64,000 nt of DNA, taken from Beroe forskalii (taxonomy: Eukaryota; Ctenophora; Nuda; Beroida; Beroidae). The stretch is from assembly GCA_011033025.1 (NCBI GenBank), contig WFMF01000162.1, positions 124,001 through 188,000 of the forward strand. The letters are read 5' to 3'. The notes beneath the pieces are model-generated. The model ran no database searches, was not told where the DNA came from, and worked only from the letters and a program-made list of their open reading frames with translations. Below, one piece after another: positions 26,701 to 38,619 of the stretch (within the stretch, counting starts at the first letter, position 1; every line of letters begins with the position of its first letter). The position numbers were made by a program, and so were the translations under genes.

Positions 26701-29700
26701 TTGTGCTCCCCAGCTCTGAGCACAGAGACCATCTCGTGGTATTGTGCTCCCCAGCTCTGAGCACAGAGACCACCTCGTGGTATTGTGCTCCCCAGCTCTG
26801 AGCACAGAGACCACCTCGTGGCCTTGTGCTCCCCAGCTCTGAGCACAGAGACCACCTCGTGGCATTGAGCTCCCCAGCTCTGAGCACAGAGACCACCTCG
26901 TGGTATTGTGCTCCCCAGCTCTGAGCACAGAGACCACCTCGTGGTATTGTGCTCCCAAGCAGTGAGTACAGAGACCACCTCGTGGCCTTGTGCTCCCCAG
27001 CTCTGAGCACAGAGACCACCTCGTGGCATTGTGCTCCCCAGCTCTGAGCACAGACACCACCTCGTGGTATTGTGCTCTCCAGCAGTGAGCATGTTCTTGG
27101 TAGGTGTGCTGAGGAGTCTCCTCAGAAGAAGACGTGTTGGAGGGACTGACAATGACAATAATTACACTCAATAAAAACGTATACATCAACACTGCAGACT
27201 ACACTGATGCTCTGACGACCACCTAATTGATAAAATTAATGTGGCATTGGCACCGGCTACCAATCATGAGCTGCAAATGTTAGTGCACAATGAGAAGCAC
27301 GTAGGCCATTTATCAAAATCGCATTTTAAGGTATGCCAATAGGCACTTAAATGCCTCGAATAAATAAAATACATGGGTATATTACGCTTTTATATAGAAA
27401 AACTTAAGTGAACGGGCCCGGCCGCTCTACCTAAACTCTTACATATCTTAGCAACCACATGCCTGGTATTGCAGTAGAGTTAGCATGTTCTATAGCAATT
27501 TCCTACAGCATTAGCCTGCAAATTAGGCACTGTGCTACTCTTCAAAATAGGGCGTAAGTCATTGGTATAGCGTACTGTTATACGCCGGTGAAAACCTCCT
27601 CTCTCCCCTCACCTAACAACGAAGTCCTAATATGGTGAATAATCTGGTTACCGAGGTGCTCTAGCAACAACACACACACGAGATAGAGGACCCGAGGGTA
27701 CGTTCACGTCAGGAAAATAAGCAAGTACATTTATCATACGGAGTAGGAGTAGTAGGTAGTAGCAGGCTCTCTTTACCTCTAAACTACCTGCCAATTCATT
27801 AGCAATAAGCTGGCCAGCTGGCGTCGTGATAAGGCAAGGCTGGAGCAGGGGAAGCGCAGGTTACATCAGTTATGTCCATGGTAACAAGTTAAGAGATCTG
27901 CGTTGAGTTGTGCCGGGGGCGGGTGGTTGGGGTGTCCCTCATTCTGCATACACTCGCTGGGGATGAGGAGAGGGATGAGACCCATGACCCACCCCTCCTA
28001 CACTCCCCCAGAGAGAGAGGGGAGCTGGGCAGCTGATGGGCGTGTGTGTGGGAACTAATGAAAACACAGGAGTCACGTGTCCCGGGAGAGAGGTCACGTG
28101 CTGGAGAGGTTAGTACTAGGGATCCCACACATACACACTCCTAGAGATCTGTGTGTGTCTGTGTGTGTGTGAGGGAGTAAGCTACCTACTACTGAGGGAG
28201 GAGGGAGGTAGCAAGAGTCAGTGAGTGAGAGAGAGAGCGGCCAGCCTCTCTCTCACTTTATATGTCATTGTACTTTTCCTGCTAGCCTCCTCCTCCTCCT
28301 CTTCTTCTCTTCTTCTCTTCTTGTGTATCATTATATATCTTTGCAAGGTGGACGAAACGTGTGTTTCCCGTGTGTGAGACTTTTCTTATTGTCTTGTTTA
28401 CTTTCATTGATAATGGACTCGACGCTATTATTTTTAATTAAACTAGTTGCACTTGTATTTGTTTCTTAGCTCATTCTATGAAGGTACTCCATCATCTTAG
28501 ATGGTACCTCTTAGTTGGTAGGCACAGACCTCCGCGATAACGAATGATGATTGATCTAGGAGCTGTTTCAGCATGTCTATTATCAAAGATACCATTAAGG
28601 CTTGTCAGGTATTTCGTTGTAGCTTGTAGGTACCTAGAGAAGTAGGCCTTACTTCTGCAGTATGCTCAGTATAAATTGTGTACTTACTTTCACTTGCTTC
28701 TTTACTTGTCTGCTCAACTACTTGCTTCTGTTTTAATTACTTCTTTACTTGTCTCCCCAACGCCTTGGTTCTGTTTTACTCACTTGTATGCTCAACTATT
28801 TGCTTCTGTCTTGTTGCACTCTGTTGTTTTGTACCTATAGCTTGAATATTTGAATCTTTGAATGAGGGGACGCACGTGGCTTTGCCTCACGTGCTGCGCA
28901 TCAAATTCCTGTGAATCCATGATTAGGACAATACACGGTACAGAATTCCAATGAATCCGCCTGTTTCACAATGCTGTCACAATGTGATCCATGCTCTCCT
29001 CACCATAATGTGAGATACATAATATGACCCCATGTACATGACGTTCAGTGTTATATCATCACGGAAAAGAGAGGAGGGAGTGAGAGAAGGAGACATTCTG
29101 ATGATGGACCAAATTAACAGTAATAAGAACTTGTCGTTATTATTCATCAATGTAATATATATGCTGTTTGTCATTTGAATCTTCTCCTCGCATGTCTATT
29201 CTCGTTGCGAGGTGCCGTGTTAATTATTTATGCAGTACCAATATATAATAAGCTTTGGTAAATTTAAATAATTTAAATATTAATGTTGATACCTCTCTAG
29301 TCACGAACTTCTGCAGGGTGCCGTGTATAATGGAACTTAGGCTCTCAACAATAGAACAATAAAGCTGATCTTATAAATATTAATGTGGCATACATAGGCG
29401 TTTATCTTAATTAATTTGCTACTTTATGATCTTAATTCGCCACATAATTCAGTTCCCCTTAGTGCTGTCTGTTCTTTTATCAGATAATGTCTGATTATCT
29501 CGTTTTGCACCCCTCAACGCAACATCGCCTCCATTATGCCCTTTCCGACTTAGCAAATAGCTATAGATATGTCTCTTATCATTGCGTTCATTTGCCTTGT
29601 AAAGTTGTAACCTTTCCTTGCTTGTAGAGACAGCCCTTCTAAAGTTCTTACTTCTCCTACCAGCCTTTCCTGCTGGCTGTCAGACTAACGGACATTGTTA

Positions 29701-32700
29701 CATTGAGAAAATCTTGTTTCAATTACTTATCTTTCTAATTTTTTCCTAATTTCTCAATTCAGTCCTCGATGGATGACATATGGCTTTTGGTACCATCCAA
29801 TCAAACGATGTATTCGCGAATTCTTGTGTTCTTACATGTTCTTGGATCGCTGTTATATAACTAGATGATCTTCTTCTCGAAAATTTGGCTCAATACACTT
29901 TAATACTCTCTCTGGTACATGCGCAGATATATACTATCATAGGAAACATGAATCCAAATTAGAGCTGTCATGCTGATTATTATTGCCATACACACGCACA
30001 TACTATAACAATATATATGTGAGTAGGTGAATGCTTGTTGCAGCTGGTCCGGTAGTACAGCTGAACCTGACCATGTTTCTACTTTTCTAAATGAGCCGCG
30101 TTCTTTCATGTTTCCCTAAGGTTTCGTATAAACAATACGCAGCAGAAGCAGCTCTAGATGATACGATGATGTGAACAATGTCGCAGGGTTTACCTCCCCA
30201 AAAGTAGACCGTTCAAGCTCATCAATACCTCATTATTGTGCTCCTGATAATGACCTGGTTACCAGCCGCCTATTGCTCTGGCGAGCCATGTCGCAGGAAA
30301 TGTGCTTTCTTCCCCCGAGCTCCTTTGTAGTAAAAGTTTCCAAATGCCGCCTGCCTTGCCAAACACACAGTGTCACACATATTTCAAGGAGTAAAGCTGT
30401 AAGCCCCTGTTTAACTCGGGAACGTACCGTGTTTAAAATATAGAAGGGTTTTTAAAAACTACCATTTATATTACGTACGTACACTTGCTGTACTAGCTCC
30501 TAAATAACGGAACATTTGGTATCGCTGAAATCCAAGTTATGATTTGGCGTTCATCTCCGTTTTTTGTGCACAGGCAGATTTCTGAAAAAAACGCATCTTT
30601 TTGTTGAAAATTTGACTTGAAGGGACACTTAAGTAACGACTTCCAATTCTTCACGGAGTGTTCCAAGGTCCATGATAGGAGAGGGTGCCTCATGATGTTG
30701 AAGCTTCCAGTTCTCGAAACAGTGGGATTCGTCGGGGCAGCAGCTTTTTGAATATTCAAATGTGTTGAGGAACCATTCTTAGAACCAGACAAATTATGCT
30801 CAAAGATGATGTTCGACACCACCAGTTGGTTACTAAAGCATACACTAAACATCGCAGACAAATAGAAACATCGACAGCTGACATTCAAGAACACGCTCCC
30901 GGTGTATAACAACGGATAAGCATATCATGAATAGCAAGTGGTTCGCAATGAAACACATTCCTTATCTTGAGCTACTTAACCATATTCATGGTATTCACAT
31001 ACTATTATCATTGGCAAGTTGCCAATTCCTGCAATTATCACTACCATCCGGACTTATACTTCCCTACATGCATATCTGTTAGTATAAGAGCTCGAGTTGT
31101 CGTGTAGGTAAGATAAGGCGCGGGTATATTATCTTGACTCTTCCCTTCTGATTCCTGTCCAGCTCTACAAGACGGTTGGAGTGTCAGTTAGTGATGTCAT
31201 GTGGTAGTGGTGGGGGCACCCCCTCCCCGGACATGGTCACCCCTCCGGAATGCCCGGTATGTGGTGCATGTAGCGCTGGGTGTGCAACGTGACGTGGAGT
31301 AGCTGCTGCTGGCAAATGTAGACTTTCTACCTACCCTGTCATCACCCTCCTGCGCCTCTCTCCCCGACTCTCTCTCTCTCTGCAGCAGGTCAAGAGAACG
31401 AAATAAGCACACTCACTACAGCACTAACATAACAGACAGCTCAGACACGGGAATCACGTGATCGGCATCCTGCCCTCCCATTGGCCAGCACACCCACTCT
31501 TCCCAGCACTACTACTCTTTTCCTACCTACTGTATATTTTCAACTACGTGTAGTGATGCTGTGGGTTTACCGATCGGCGTTGATTGTTTTGAATGTTTTT
31601 GCGTGATTTCCCCCCTGTTTTATAGGTCGTTTGATGAGCGAGTGGCATGTCTTCTTGACCAATTCACGGAGTAGTAGTTGATGAGCTTCAATGGAGTTTC
31701 CTGCGGGCGGTCAAAATGTATACCGAATAGTGGACAATATGTACTCGGTGTTTAATGAACTTTGGTTTAATCATTAGCTGGCCCAGGATTTCGGCGGACA
31801 TTATGTCATTGTCACCACGAGTATTATATGATGATAGGACCGATGATAATCGAATTGCATTTGTATGACTCACTGATAATTTATGACATTTAATTAGTAT
31901 GATTTTGATGAGACCAGCCACTGACTGAGCGGTGTGCCAGTTGTAAGAACGGTTCACAGCATCACAGGTTATCAATGTGCACGTGATCTCGGCCGGAGGG
32001 GCCGCGTACATCACGAGATTGGAGTTATACGGAGGGGCCCGCGTATCGGAAGATGGGAGTCATTTGGAGGGATGGTCAAGGAACAAAACGTCCCGGACAT
32101 GTATTATGTATGGATAAGGCCGCTTCTACAAAGTGCAGCGTTATCTTGATCAGTTGCAGGATGATGGTTAAAGTTACGGTTGGGACTTGGGAAAAGCTTT
32201 AAGTTTTGGGTTGGGATTAGGGTAGAATTATTAAGTAATTATAAAGTTCTCGTTCGGGGAGTTTTTTCGAAAAACGGAGGGAGAACATCTATCAGGGAGG
32301 TTTTTCACTGAATCAGACAGTCGTTTTGGTGACGTTATATGTTTTAGGGTTATGTAACACTTCTCTTAGTGCAGGACTATATGATTAGTCTTTTGAAATT
32401 TCCTGCACTCAAGTGGTTGACAAGTGGCTATGATTAGCATGTAAGAGGTTAACAGAGCTTCAGTACATACTGCACAATACGTATCAATACTCAGTCAAAG
32501 AGTTACAGAACTTAATCAACATGGGTCTCTACAGGAAGATTGTCCCAAATAGCTGGGTTTGAGGTTTCGTCAGGTTGTCCTTCAGAACTGGGTTTTGCAG
32601 ATAGGTTTTTGGCTTGGTCTATCTTTCCCGCTTTCATAAAGCTGCACTTCATCTAAATCTCCTTAAGGTGACGCTTGACAGTTTGGATATGCCACTTAAT

Positions 32701-35700
32701 ATTCTTTATCATCCAGTGTCCAAATGAAGCCACCTTGAAGTTTGAACTTCTTGTACCTAAACTTACAAGAAACGCTGCCTCCCTGCGGAGATTCCTCATG
32801 AAATTAGCTTTAAATTTACCTCCGCTACAATTTGAAAATGGGCACACGTTCCCCGACTTGTACTCGTTAATCCGTCTGAACCAATTTGGGTATAATAGAC
32901 CTCCGTCTACTTTGATGTAATTGTAATTATTAACCTCTCCCCAATTTGACTCAAAGTACCTTCTCTAGTATTACAATAGGAAATTAAGGATGTAACAATG
33001 ATCTTGATATAATGACTCCCAGGTCTCACGTCTCATCTATATTATGTACATCTTGATGTGTCTCAATCTTTCCAATCACTCTCTCTTTCTGAAACATGGC
33101 GTGCAGGTACTTATGACTCTGCTCACATTTTTGCTTGTAGTTTGTGGAGGTAGGAGGGAAGAAGGAAGTCTGGGCACGTGAGAGCACGTGCACGCCTCTC
33201 ACCTCGAGACAATGATCTCCCCTCCGTAACCTCCGCTCTTTACTCAAGTTGCAATTCTGCTGCTCCCGGCCCTCCTAATCCCCCTCCTCCTCCTCTTCCA
33301 CTAGCCCCTGCGATATTATGTGTTTTTGTGTGTGGGAATATTCCTCAAAAAAGCCCACCAACCCGTGCATTTAGTACACTGCTCTTAATGTTGCTAGTCT
33401 TAGTGTCTGGTTTTTCTTTGCATAAAAATGTCTTTTTTCATTCCAATTTCATTCACTTCAAAAGAGAACTTTCACTTTTGTCTGAATTGTCGTTTTTCTG
33501 GTACCGGCTCGTTTTTTAACCTCTTTCATTAATTCCGAATGCATCACAATTTTTCGAGACGGGAAAGATAATTTTTAAGGATTATACCCCTGCTTTTCAA
33601 TAATCATACATGCATCTCCCTTAAGTTCAGAATCTTGCCGTTTCAAGACAATATAATATGAACCCCGAAGTGTTGCAATGCTCACGGCTCAGCCGTCACA
33701 TGAATCGTGAGTTCAATAACCACTAAAATCTTAAAATGAATGAATAATCACGCCATATTTGGTCCTCCAGTAAAAGCCTCCTCCTTTCCCATAGGAGCCA
33801 CTTCATGTTATAAATAGTGTTTCTGTTCATTTCGTGACTTCTTAGACCTCGAGGGATCGAGGTCCGCACCTTGTTGTGTGGAAAGAGCTATTGAAGTGAT
33901 CGAGCAAGGAGCAATCACTTGTCACATGTAGAATTACATTAGATCGTCTGCTGTTAATGCTCTGTAAACTGTTAATCAAGGTGTTAGACCCTATATTTTA
34001 GGATTAAAGAATGGCGATAATTTGATCCCAATATTGTATTTATCACTAGCTGTTAAATCATGCGCGTTAATTAGTCGAATTAAAGGAACTTGTCAGCTGA
34101 ACTTTCCGTGGTTCAGTGATCACGTCTACTAATAATAATATGTGAATGAGTTTAATAAGCAGGAACTGTCTTCAAATAAGAGCTGTTCTGAGCGGGGGGG
34201 TCGAGAAATAAAAACTGTTGTAGCAATCGATGTTTTTGATCAACATCGATGTACTCTTGCGTTGCTTACAGCAATGGAGTTTATTGTAGGCAGCTGTCAT
34301 TTACTTGAGGGGACTTAGAAAAAATCCAGCTTTTTCTTGGTGGAGGCAGACCATTTTCCAGCTTATAAAGCTTCATTTTTTGGTAATGAGAGCTGGGTAC
34401 CTACCGGGTAACAGGATAGAATAACGCAGGATGGCATTATTGGGAGTAGGGTGCAGTGTGTAGAGTATAACATCAGCATACACACTTATATTAATTATTA
34501 GGGGTTGCTGAAGTCAGGATCTATGATTCTAGCAAGATTTCAGTTTTCATGCATGAGAGCAGGATTAGAATATGGAGTAAGATTCTAAGATTGCATTGAT
34601 ATGGGCGAGTGAAGGTTAGATGGAGCACGATTTCATTGCCGATGGGCGAATTTCAATCGGAGAGGATTTCTTTGCGGGTGGCAACTGATGACATGGTTTT
34701 ATCAAACAGTATTTTGTAGTAGAAGGGCTAGTGAAGGAGGGGTTAACAGGAGCAGTATTCCCTTGCTGAAGGGCTAGTGAAGGTAGGGTTAAGCAGGATT
34801 TTATTGCAGGAGATTGAGGGCTAATGACTTGGGAGCAGACCCTCCTTCCTCTGGCTCATGACTTGGTACAAACTCAATCGAGCATATCGCTACCGGTATC
34901 CTTACTGCGCCATTCATAGAGCATTCACTATGAAATGATACTGTTATTAGACCACAAAATACCCGATAATAAGCATAATGAGCATAAGTAGCCTGACCGG
35001 GATTTATCATGTATTTATAGGTAATCATCAATAAATAAAGATGATAAGTAGTTTAATATAGATCACCAGATTCAATGTCCAGCATAAGCTCATATTATTC
35101 TGGCGTTCTGTTTGATGAATTCGTCAGTTCGTACTTTCTTGTTCAGATGCGTCCACACACATGATACCTACTACACACATACTTACATACTTACTTACAA
35201 ACATTACATTACACACAAACTTACACTCATGCATTAAAATACATTGTACTTACATAGTACATAATACATGCATACATACATACGTACTTACATAGTACAT
35301 AATACATGCATACATACGTAATAAATGAATAAATGTACGTACACACATAGTAAAGTACTTACATACTTACCTTTTACTTACTATTTTTTACATACTGATA
35401 CATAGTATGTATGTGTACAGTGTATCTTTATCCGATGTATATGTATGTATTTCACTACTCCTAACATGTATAAACATACCTACGCACATACACACGTCCT
35501 GCACTTTGTAGTACAGATAAGGCCTGCACTTCGCTCGCTTATGGTGGGGGTAATAGGGTTAACTAATGCTGAGATACTCGGCAAGAGTTTGCCAGAGCAC
35601 CGCGTAACTTGGCTAATAGTATGTTCATGGGCGCCGTTTCTCCGACACGTGCTGCACCCCTTATCCCTAGCCGGTACGTGTGTATGTGTGTAGGATTTGG

Positions 35701-38619
35701 CGCCGCTTCGACACAGCACCTTACACCCCCTCCCCCCGCAACTCTACTAACTGCTGCCTCCCCGATTAGTATAGTTATATTATAACTAGTGTATCATCTC
35801 CTTAGTCTTTTTGTGTGAGCGTTATATATCTCCCTGCGGCAGTTTATAGAGCAGCAGTAGCAGTTTCTTTGTTATTTGGAAGAGTTTTTCATCCGGTTTA
35901 CATAGCATCTGAGGCTGATGTATCTGGGAAGGTGTTCGTATGTGTGAGTGTGTGTGTTTTCGGGGACCAATGATGTTGAGTGTTGTGCGTTTTGTTTGTT
36001 TTTGCCCCCTCGCAGCGCTGCTCTCTTCTACAATTTGACATTTCTGCCAGGATGTCATTGGTCATTTGCAGACCGTAATATGATATCAACACGGCTGCCA
36101 GGTCTTTCTTTTTCGTCTAGAGTCTAAAAGTCAAATAATTTCTATAGAGAAGCCATAATCTGGCGCGTACTCCGAGTTTTTGTCAATTTTTTGTTGAAAG
36201 TGTAAGATATCGCGCAGTAAACTTGTGATCGGAGTATGTTATTATCCCGCGTGTACCATGATATCGTGTCGCTTTCTCCTCTTGTCATCGTCCAATTTTT
36301 CCCACATAGTGTAATCCCTCCGGCCTCCGGGCAATGAAACTACTAAAATGTCATTTTTCTGCCCCCATACCGGATGTAGGGTATCACTGAGGGGGTGCTA
36401 ATGTCCTGTGCCCGGCAGCAAATCAGTACGCTCCTTTAGGCCCCGTAAAACGCAAGCGCAAATATTATTAAATTATTTTTCCGTGAAGAATTCGTTTGTG
36501 CGCGAACACCACAATGATTGCTCTTTGACCTTTGGCTCATGTTTTAGTATCATATTTTATTCGTTTATTCTTTCTTAATTCTGTTTTATTTTTTGGTATG
36601 TTGTTAAATTTCAGTATATATTACTTGAATCTGATGCTCATGGTTCATTGCCTAATTTGCTGACCAGCTCCCCCTCTTGTAGGTACCCTGCACATGCTAA
36701 AAGGGCACAAGTCTTCCTGTCCTTGGAAAGACTGCACGTGCATCAAGTGTCGCCTGAGCTCGGAGCACAGGAAGGTGATGGCTGCCCAAGTGGCACTGCG
36801 CCGCAAACAAAGGAAACTCAACCAAGACAAGCACCTTCCCCTCGACAACACAAGTATGTAACGTCATTCTTACTGATCTACTCGAGCTGATTAACTATTA
36901 AATCATGGTTTTTTGGATTTTTCAAATTTACATTTCAGAAGACAAAACTCAAAACTCATGAAATCATCAGACTTCATATTTTCATCAGAAATCACCAGCC
37001 TAGGGACCAAACGACTAAAATATAGGCATTTTTATTTTCACGACCGCATTATATCACCAGCTATAACCTCAATGATATGTTCATGTGTGAACCTTGCTGC
37101 CTGCCAGTATCCTTGCTGCCTGTCCCCTGTCTGCCAGCAATTATAACAACTACTCTGCAGTAAGAGATACATGATACACCACATATCCTGACACAACAAA
37201 AGATAAAACAATAACCATTGTCTAGTGCCCGGCACATTTACATCTTATAAACCATGGCATATTGTAACACATACTCTAAACCGGTAGAAGCATGGCTCCA
37301 ATCACCAATATATGACAATATATTAGAATATATAATGAGTTATGACACTTTGTTAAACGGGCGTGAGAACGCGTCTTATCTGGCACATGGCGTTTATACA
37401 GTTCAGAGAATACATTATATTATCACCTACACTAATCCAATTACTGAGGCACTCAGTGGTGGTGGGAGTTGAGTGAGTGGGATAACACTCTCCCTTCTGA
37501 TGGGTATCTAGTATTACATGAAATCCTTGGTGGGTTGGTGTGGGATTGTACACGTGAGCACGTGGGTACTGCAAGGTGCGCATTATCTGCCGTGTAACGT
37601 GGACAGCTCCGCAAAGCAGGTGTCAGCAACGTGAGACGTGCCTCACAACCGTCACCCTGTCACGTTACCATGATCATGTCACGTTACCATGACTACCGTG
37701 TCACGTTACCCCGACTACCGTGTCACCTCAACATTCCTCATTAAAAACTCTCAAAGCAACTATCAGTTGTTGCTGCTGCTGCCGGTGAACGGACGATTTA
37801 CTCGCATTTTAGAAGACATGGCGACGATTTCAATTAAAATATACAGAGCTGCAGCAATGATTTCCTTTTAAGGCAGTTGGCGGCTAGTCACGTGAGTAAC
37901 CCCGCACTATTTCAGGTCACATGACAGAGGACACCCCCATGCGGGACTGTGACGTCAGCAGTCTGCACGACCACTCCTCGCCCACCCACTCCTCCCTGGG
38001 CCTCCTCATCGAGCTCTTCTCCAACATGGACCGGGTCACCCTCGCCCAGATCCTCTCCAAGCACAACGACGACGTGCTCGCCACCATCGAGGAGTGCCTC
38101 GACTACACCGAGACCCGCGACGGCTTCAACAACTCCACGGCCATGGAGGACTGCAACGACTTCTCGGACTCCTCCCGGGACATGAACAGCGCCGAGAACC
38201 AGACGTCGCCCCTGGCTCCGCCGCCCACCTTCGTCAAGGACACGACCATCCCGCGCACGTTGAGCCCCTCCTCGGCTGTGAAGAGCGAGGCGGCCGAGCC
38301 ACCAGAGAGCATGAGCGTGAGCGAGGCGTCCCCCACCCCCACTACCACCCCCGCCACCTCAGGGGCCCCCACCAACGACTTCTCCATCAGCAACCTGATC
38401 ATCAAGACGCCGCGCGGCGGCGTCGTCAGCCCCGAGACGGCGCGCAGCGTCGCCACCTCAGAGCAGAACAGTCCGATCATCTCGCGGCTCATGTGGCCGT
38501 TCTGCGACGCGGCCCTCCTCCGGACTCTGGTGACTTGCAACAGCTGCAACAGCATCATCCAGCTGGGGGACAAGTTCTGCAGAGTGTGCGGCATGCCCGC
38601 CCTGCCCTTCCTCCTCTAG
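20600..38619 (+). CDS. DMRT (DMRTA-like): DMRT transcription factor with DM and DMA domains (DMRTA-like), three exons, complete
   Basis: Sequence-specific nuclear DNA-binding protein of the doublesex/mab-3 family; relatives act in sex determination, neurogenesis and cell fate. Coding exons 20600-20705, 36683-36853 and 37916-38619 join in phase 1 at both junctions and give 326 aa. The DM domain (about residues 27-78) has all eight zinc ligands: C29, C32, H35, H44, C48, C53, C55, C58, followed by the recognition-helix motif [16 protein letters not shown]-like DMA segment (about 119-154, [14 protein letters not shown]...) marks the DMRTA (Dmrt4/5) type. Residues 155-290 are Ser/Thr/Pro-rich, and the C-terminus (300-326) has a C-x2-C-x10-C-x2-C pair. 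The start is preceded by an in-frame TAG at 20591. The last exon is far more GC-rich than exon 1. Family assignment is firm; orthology within DMRT is inferred. Confidence 0.93.
22424..22466. repeat. CTC/TCC trinucleotide tract
   Basis: About fourteen CTC units (GAG on -), giving a poly-Pro or poly-Glu frame by translation. In DMRT intron 1. Confidence 0.92.
25062..25281. repeat. About 11 copies of a 20-bp repeat
   Basis: Unit near AATGCGTGAATTCCCGCTTC, diverged by single bases, ending about 140 bp before the 41-bp minisatellite begins. The EcoRI-like GAATTC is retained in most copies. Confidence 0.88.
25261..27186 (-). other. Open frame through the 41-bp minisatellite with signal-peptide-like start (hypothetical)
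   Basis: From ATG 27186 on - an unspliced frame of 642 codons opens with [16 protein letters not shown], which has the n-h-c layout of a secretion signal. It crosses the whole 41-bp array and continues about 60 codons into unique sequence ([18 protein letters not shown]...) to a stop near 25258. As 41 is not a multiple of 3, three repeat units give a 41-residue period that cycles peptides such as [27 protein letters not shown] and [14 protein letters not shown]. The unit is stop-free in every - frame, so long frames are expected by chance. It lies antisense within DMRT intron 1, with no clear promoter. I do not claim it is expressed. Confidence 0.2.
25425..27095. repeat. 41-bp minisatellite, about 40 units, in DMRT intron 1
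   Basis: The unit contains GACCACCTCGTGGTATTGTG followed by CTCCCCAGCTCTGAGCACA. Units differ at a few fixed sites (TATT/CATT/CCTT; tgtgct/tgagct; GCTCTGAGCA/GCAGTGAGCA), and several short units lack the CCAGCTCTGAG part. The embedded ACCACCTCGTGGT is nearly palindromic. Edges are sharp against unique DNA. Confidence 0.95.
28060..28260. promoter_or_regulatory. Weak promoter-like segment in DMRT intron 1
   Basis: Two CACGTG cores (GAGTCACGTGTCC, GAGGTCACGTGCTGG at 28071 and 28091), a GT run and a GAGAGAGA tract. Could be an internal promoter or enhancer; evidence is only motif density. Confidence 0.25.
28270..35130. other. DMRT intron 1, middle part: nothing firm
   Basis: Mostly AT-rich. A 139-codon open stretch on - (30912 to 30493) could be a relic of a coding sequence but matches nothing I recognise. 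An E-box and ATTGG pair near 31455-31485 is weak regulatory evidence. Confidence 0.5.
35140..35470. repeat. ACAT/TACTTACA-rich low-complexity segment
   Basis: Mixed CATACTTACATACTTACTTACA and ACATAATACATGCATACATA stretches, with one 25-bp-scale near-duplicate (TACTTACATAGTACATAATA at about 35248 and 35286). Lies near the 3' end of DMRT intron 1. Confidence 0.8.
36683..36853 (+). CDS. DMRT (DMRTA-like): DMRT exon 2: core and recognition helix of the DM domain
   Basis: The acceptor ctcttgtag|gtaccc completes the split glycine. The exon reads [20 protein letters not shown] and on to the basic [15 protein letters not shown] helix, then a short linker, ending A|gtatgt in phase 1. The SSEHRKVM stretch, where many relatives have AERQRVM, is a mild departure. 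No stop or frameshift is seen. Confidence 0.93.
37660..37730. repeat. 21-bp repeat TGTCACGTTACCATGACTACC
   Basis: Three to four copies built on GTCACGTTACC with an ATGATCAT, ATGACTACCGT or CCGACTACCGT link, in DMRT intron 2 about 190 bp before exon 3. Each copy holds a CACGT core. Confidence 0.8.
37916..38619 (+). CDS. DMRT (DMRTA-like): DMRT exon 3: DMA domain, low-complexity linker and Cys-pair C-terminus
   Basis: The acceptor ctatttcag|gtcac continues the frame as S-H-M-T-E-D. It encodes the DMA helix bundle, a Ser/Pro/Thr linker with [20 protein letters not shown], and the C-terminal [19 protein letters not shown] motif before LPFLL-stop. Third codon positions are strongly G/C, so all other frames are also largely open here; these are shadows. 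The flanks are AT-rich, so the composition change is abrupt at both edges. Confidence 0.92.

Noticed and set aside
25425-27095. CRISPR-like array
   Set aside because: Repeat units are directly adjacent with no unique spacers and the context is eukaryotic; it is a minisatellite.
30493-30912. 139-codon frame on - ending in ...[20 protein letters not shown]
   Set aside because: Looks mildly protein-like but I recognise no family and see no flanking exons or inverted repeats; could be a transposon relic, not claimable.
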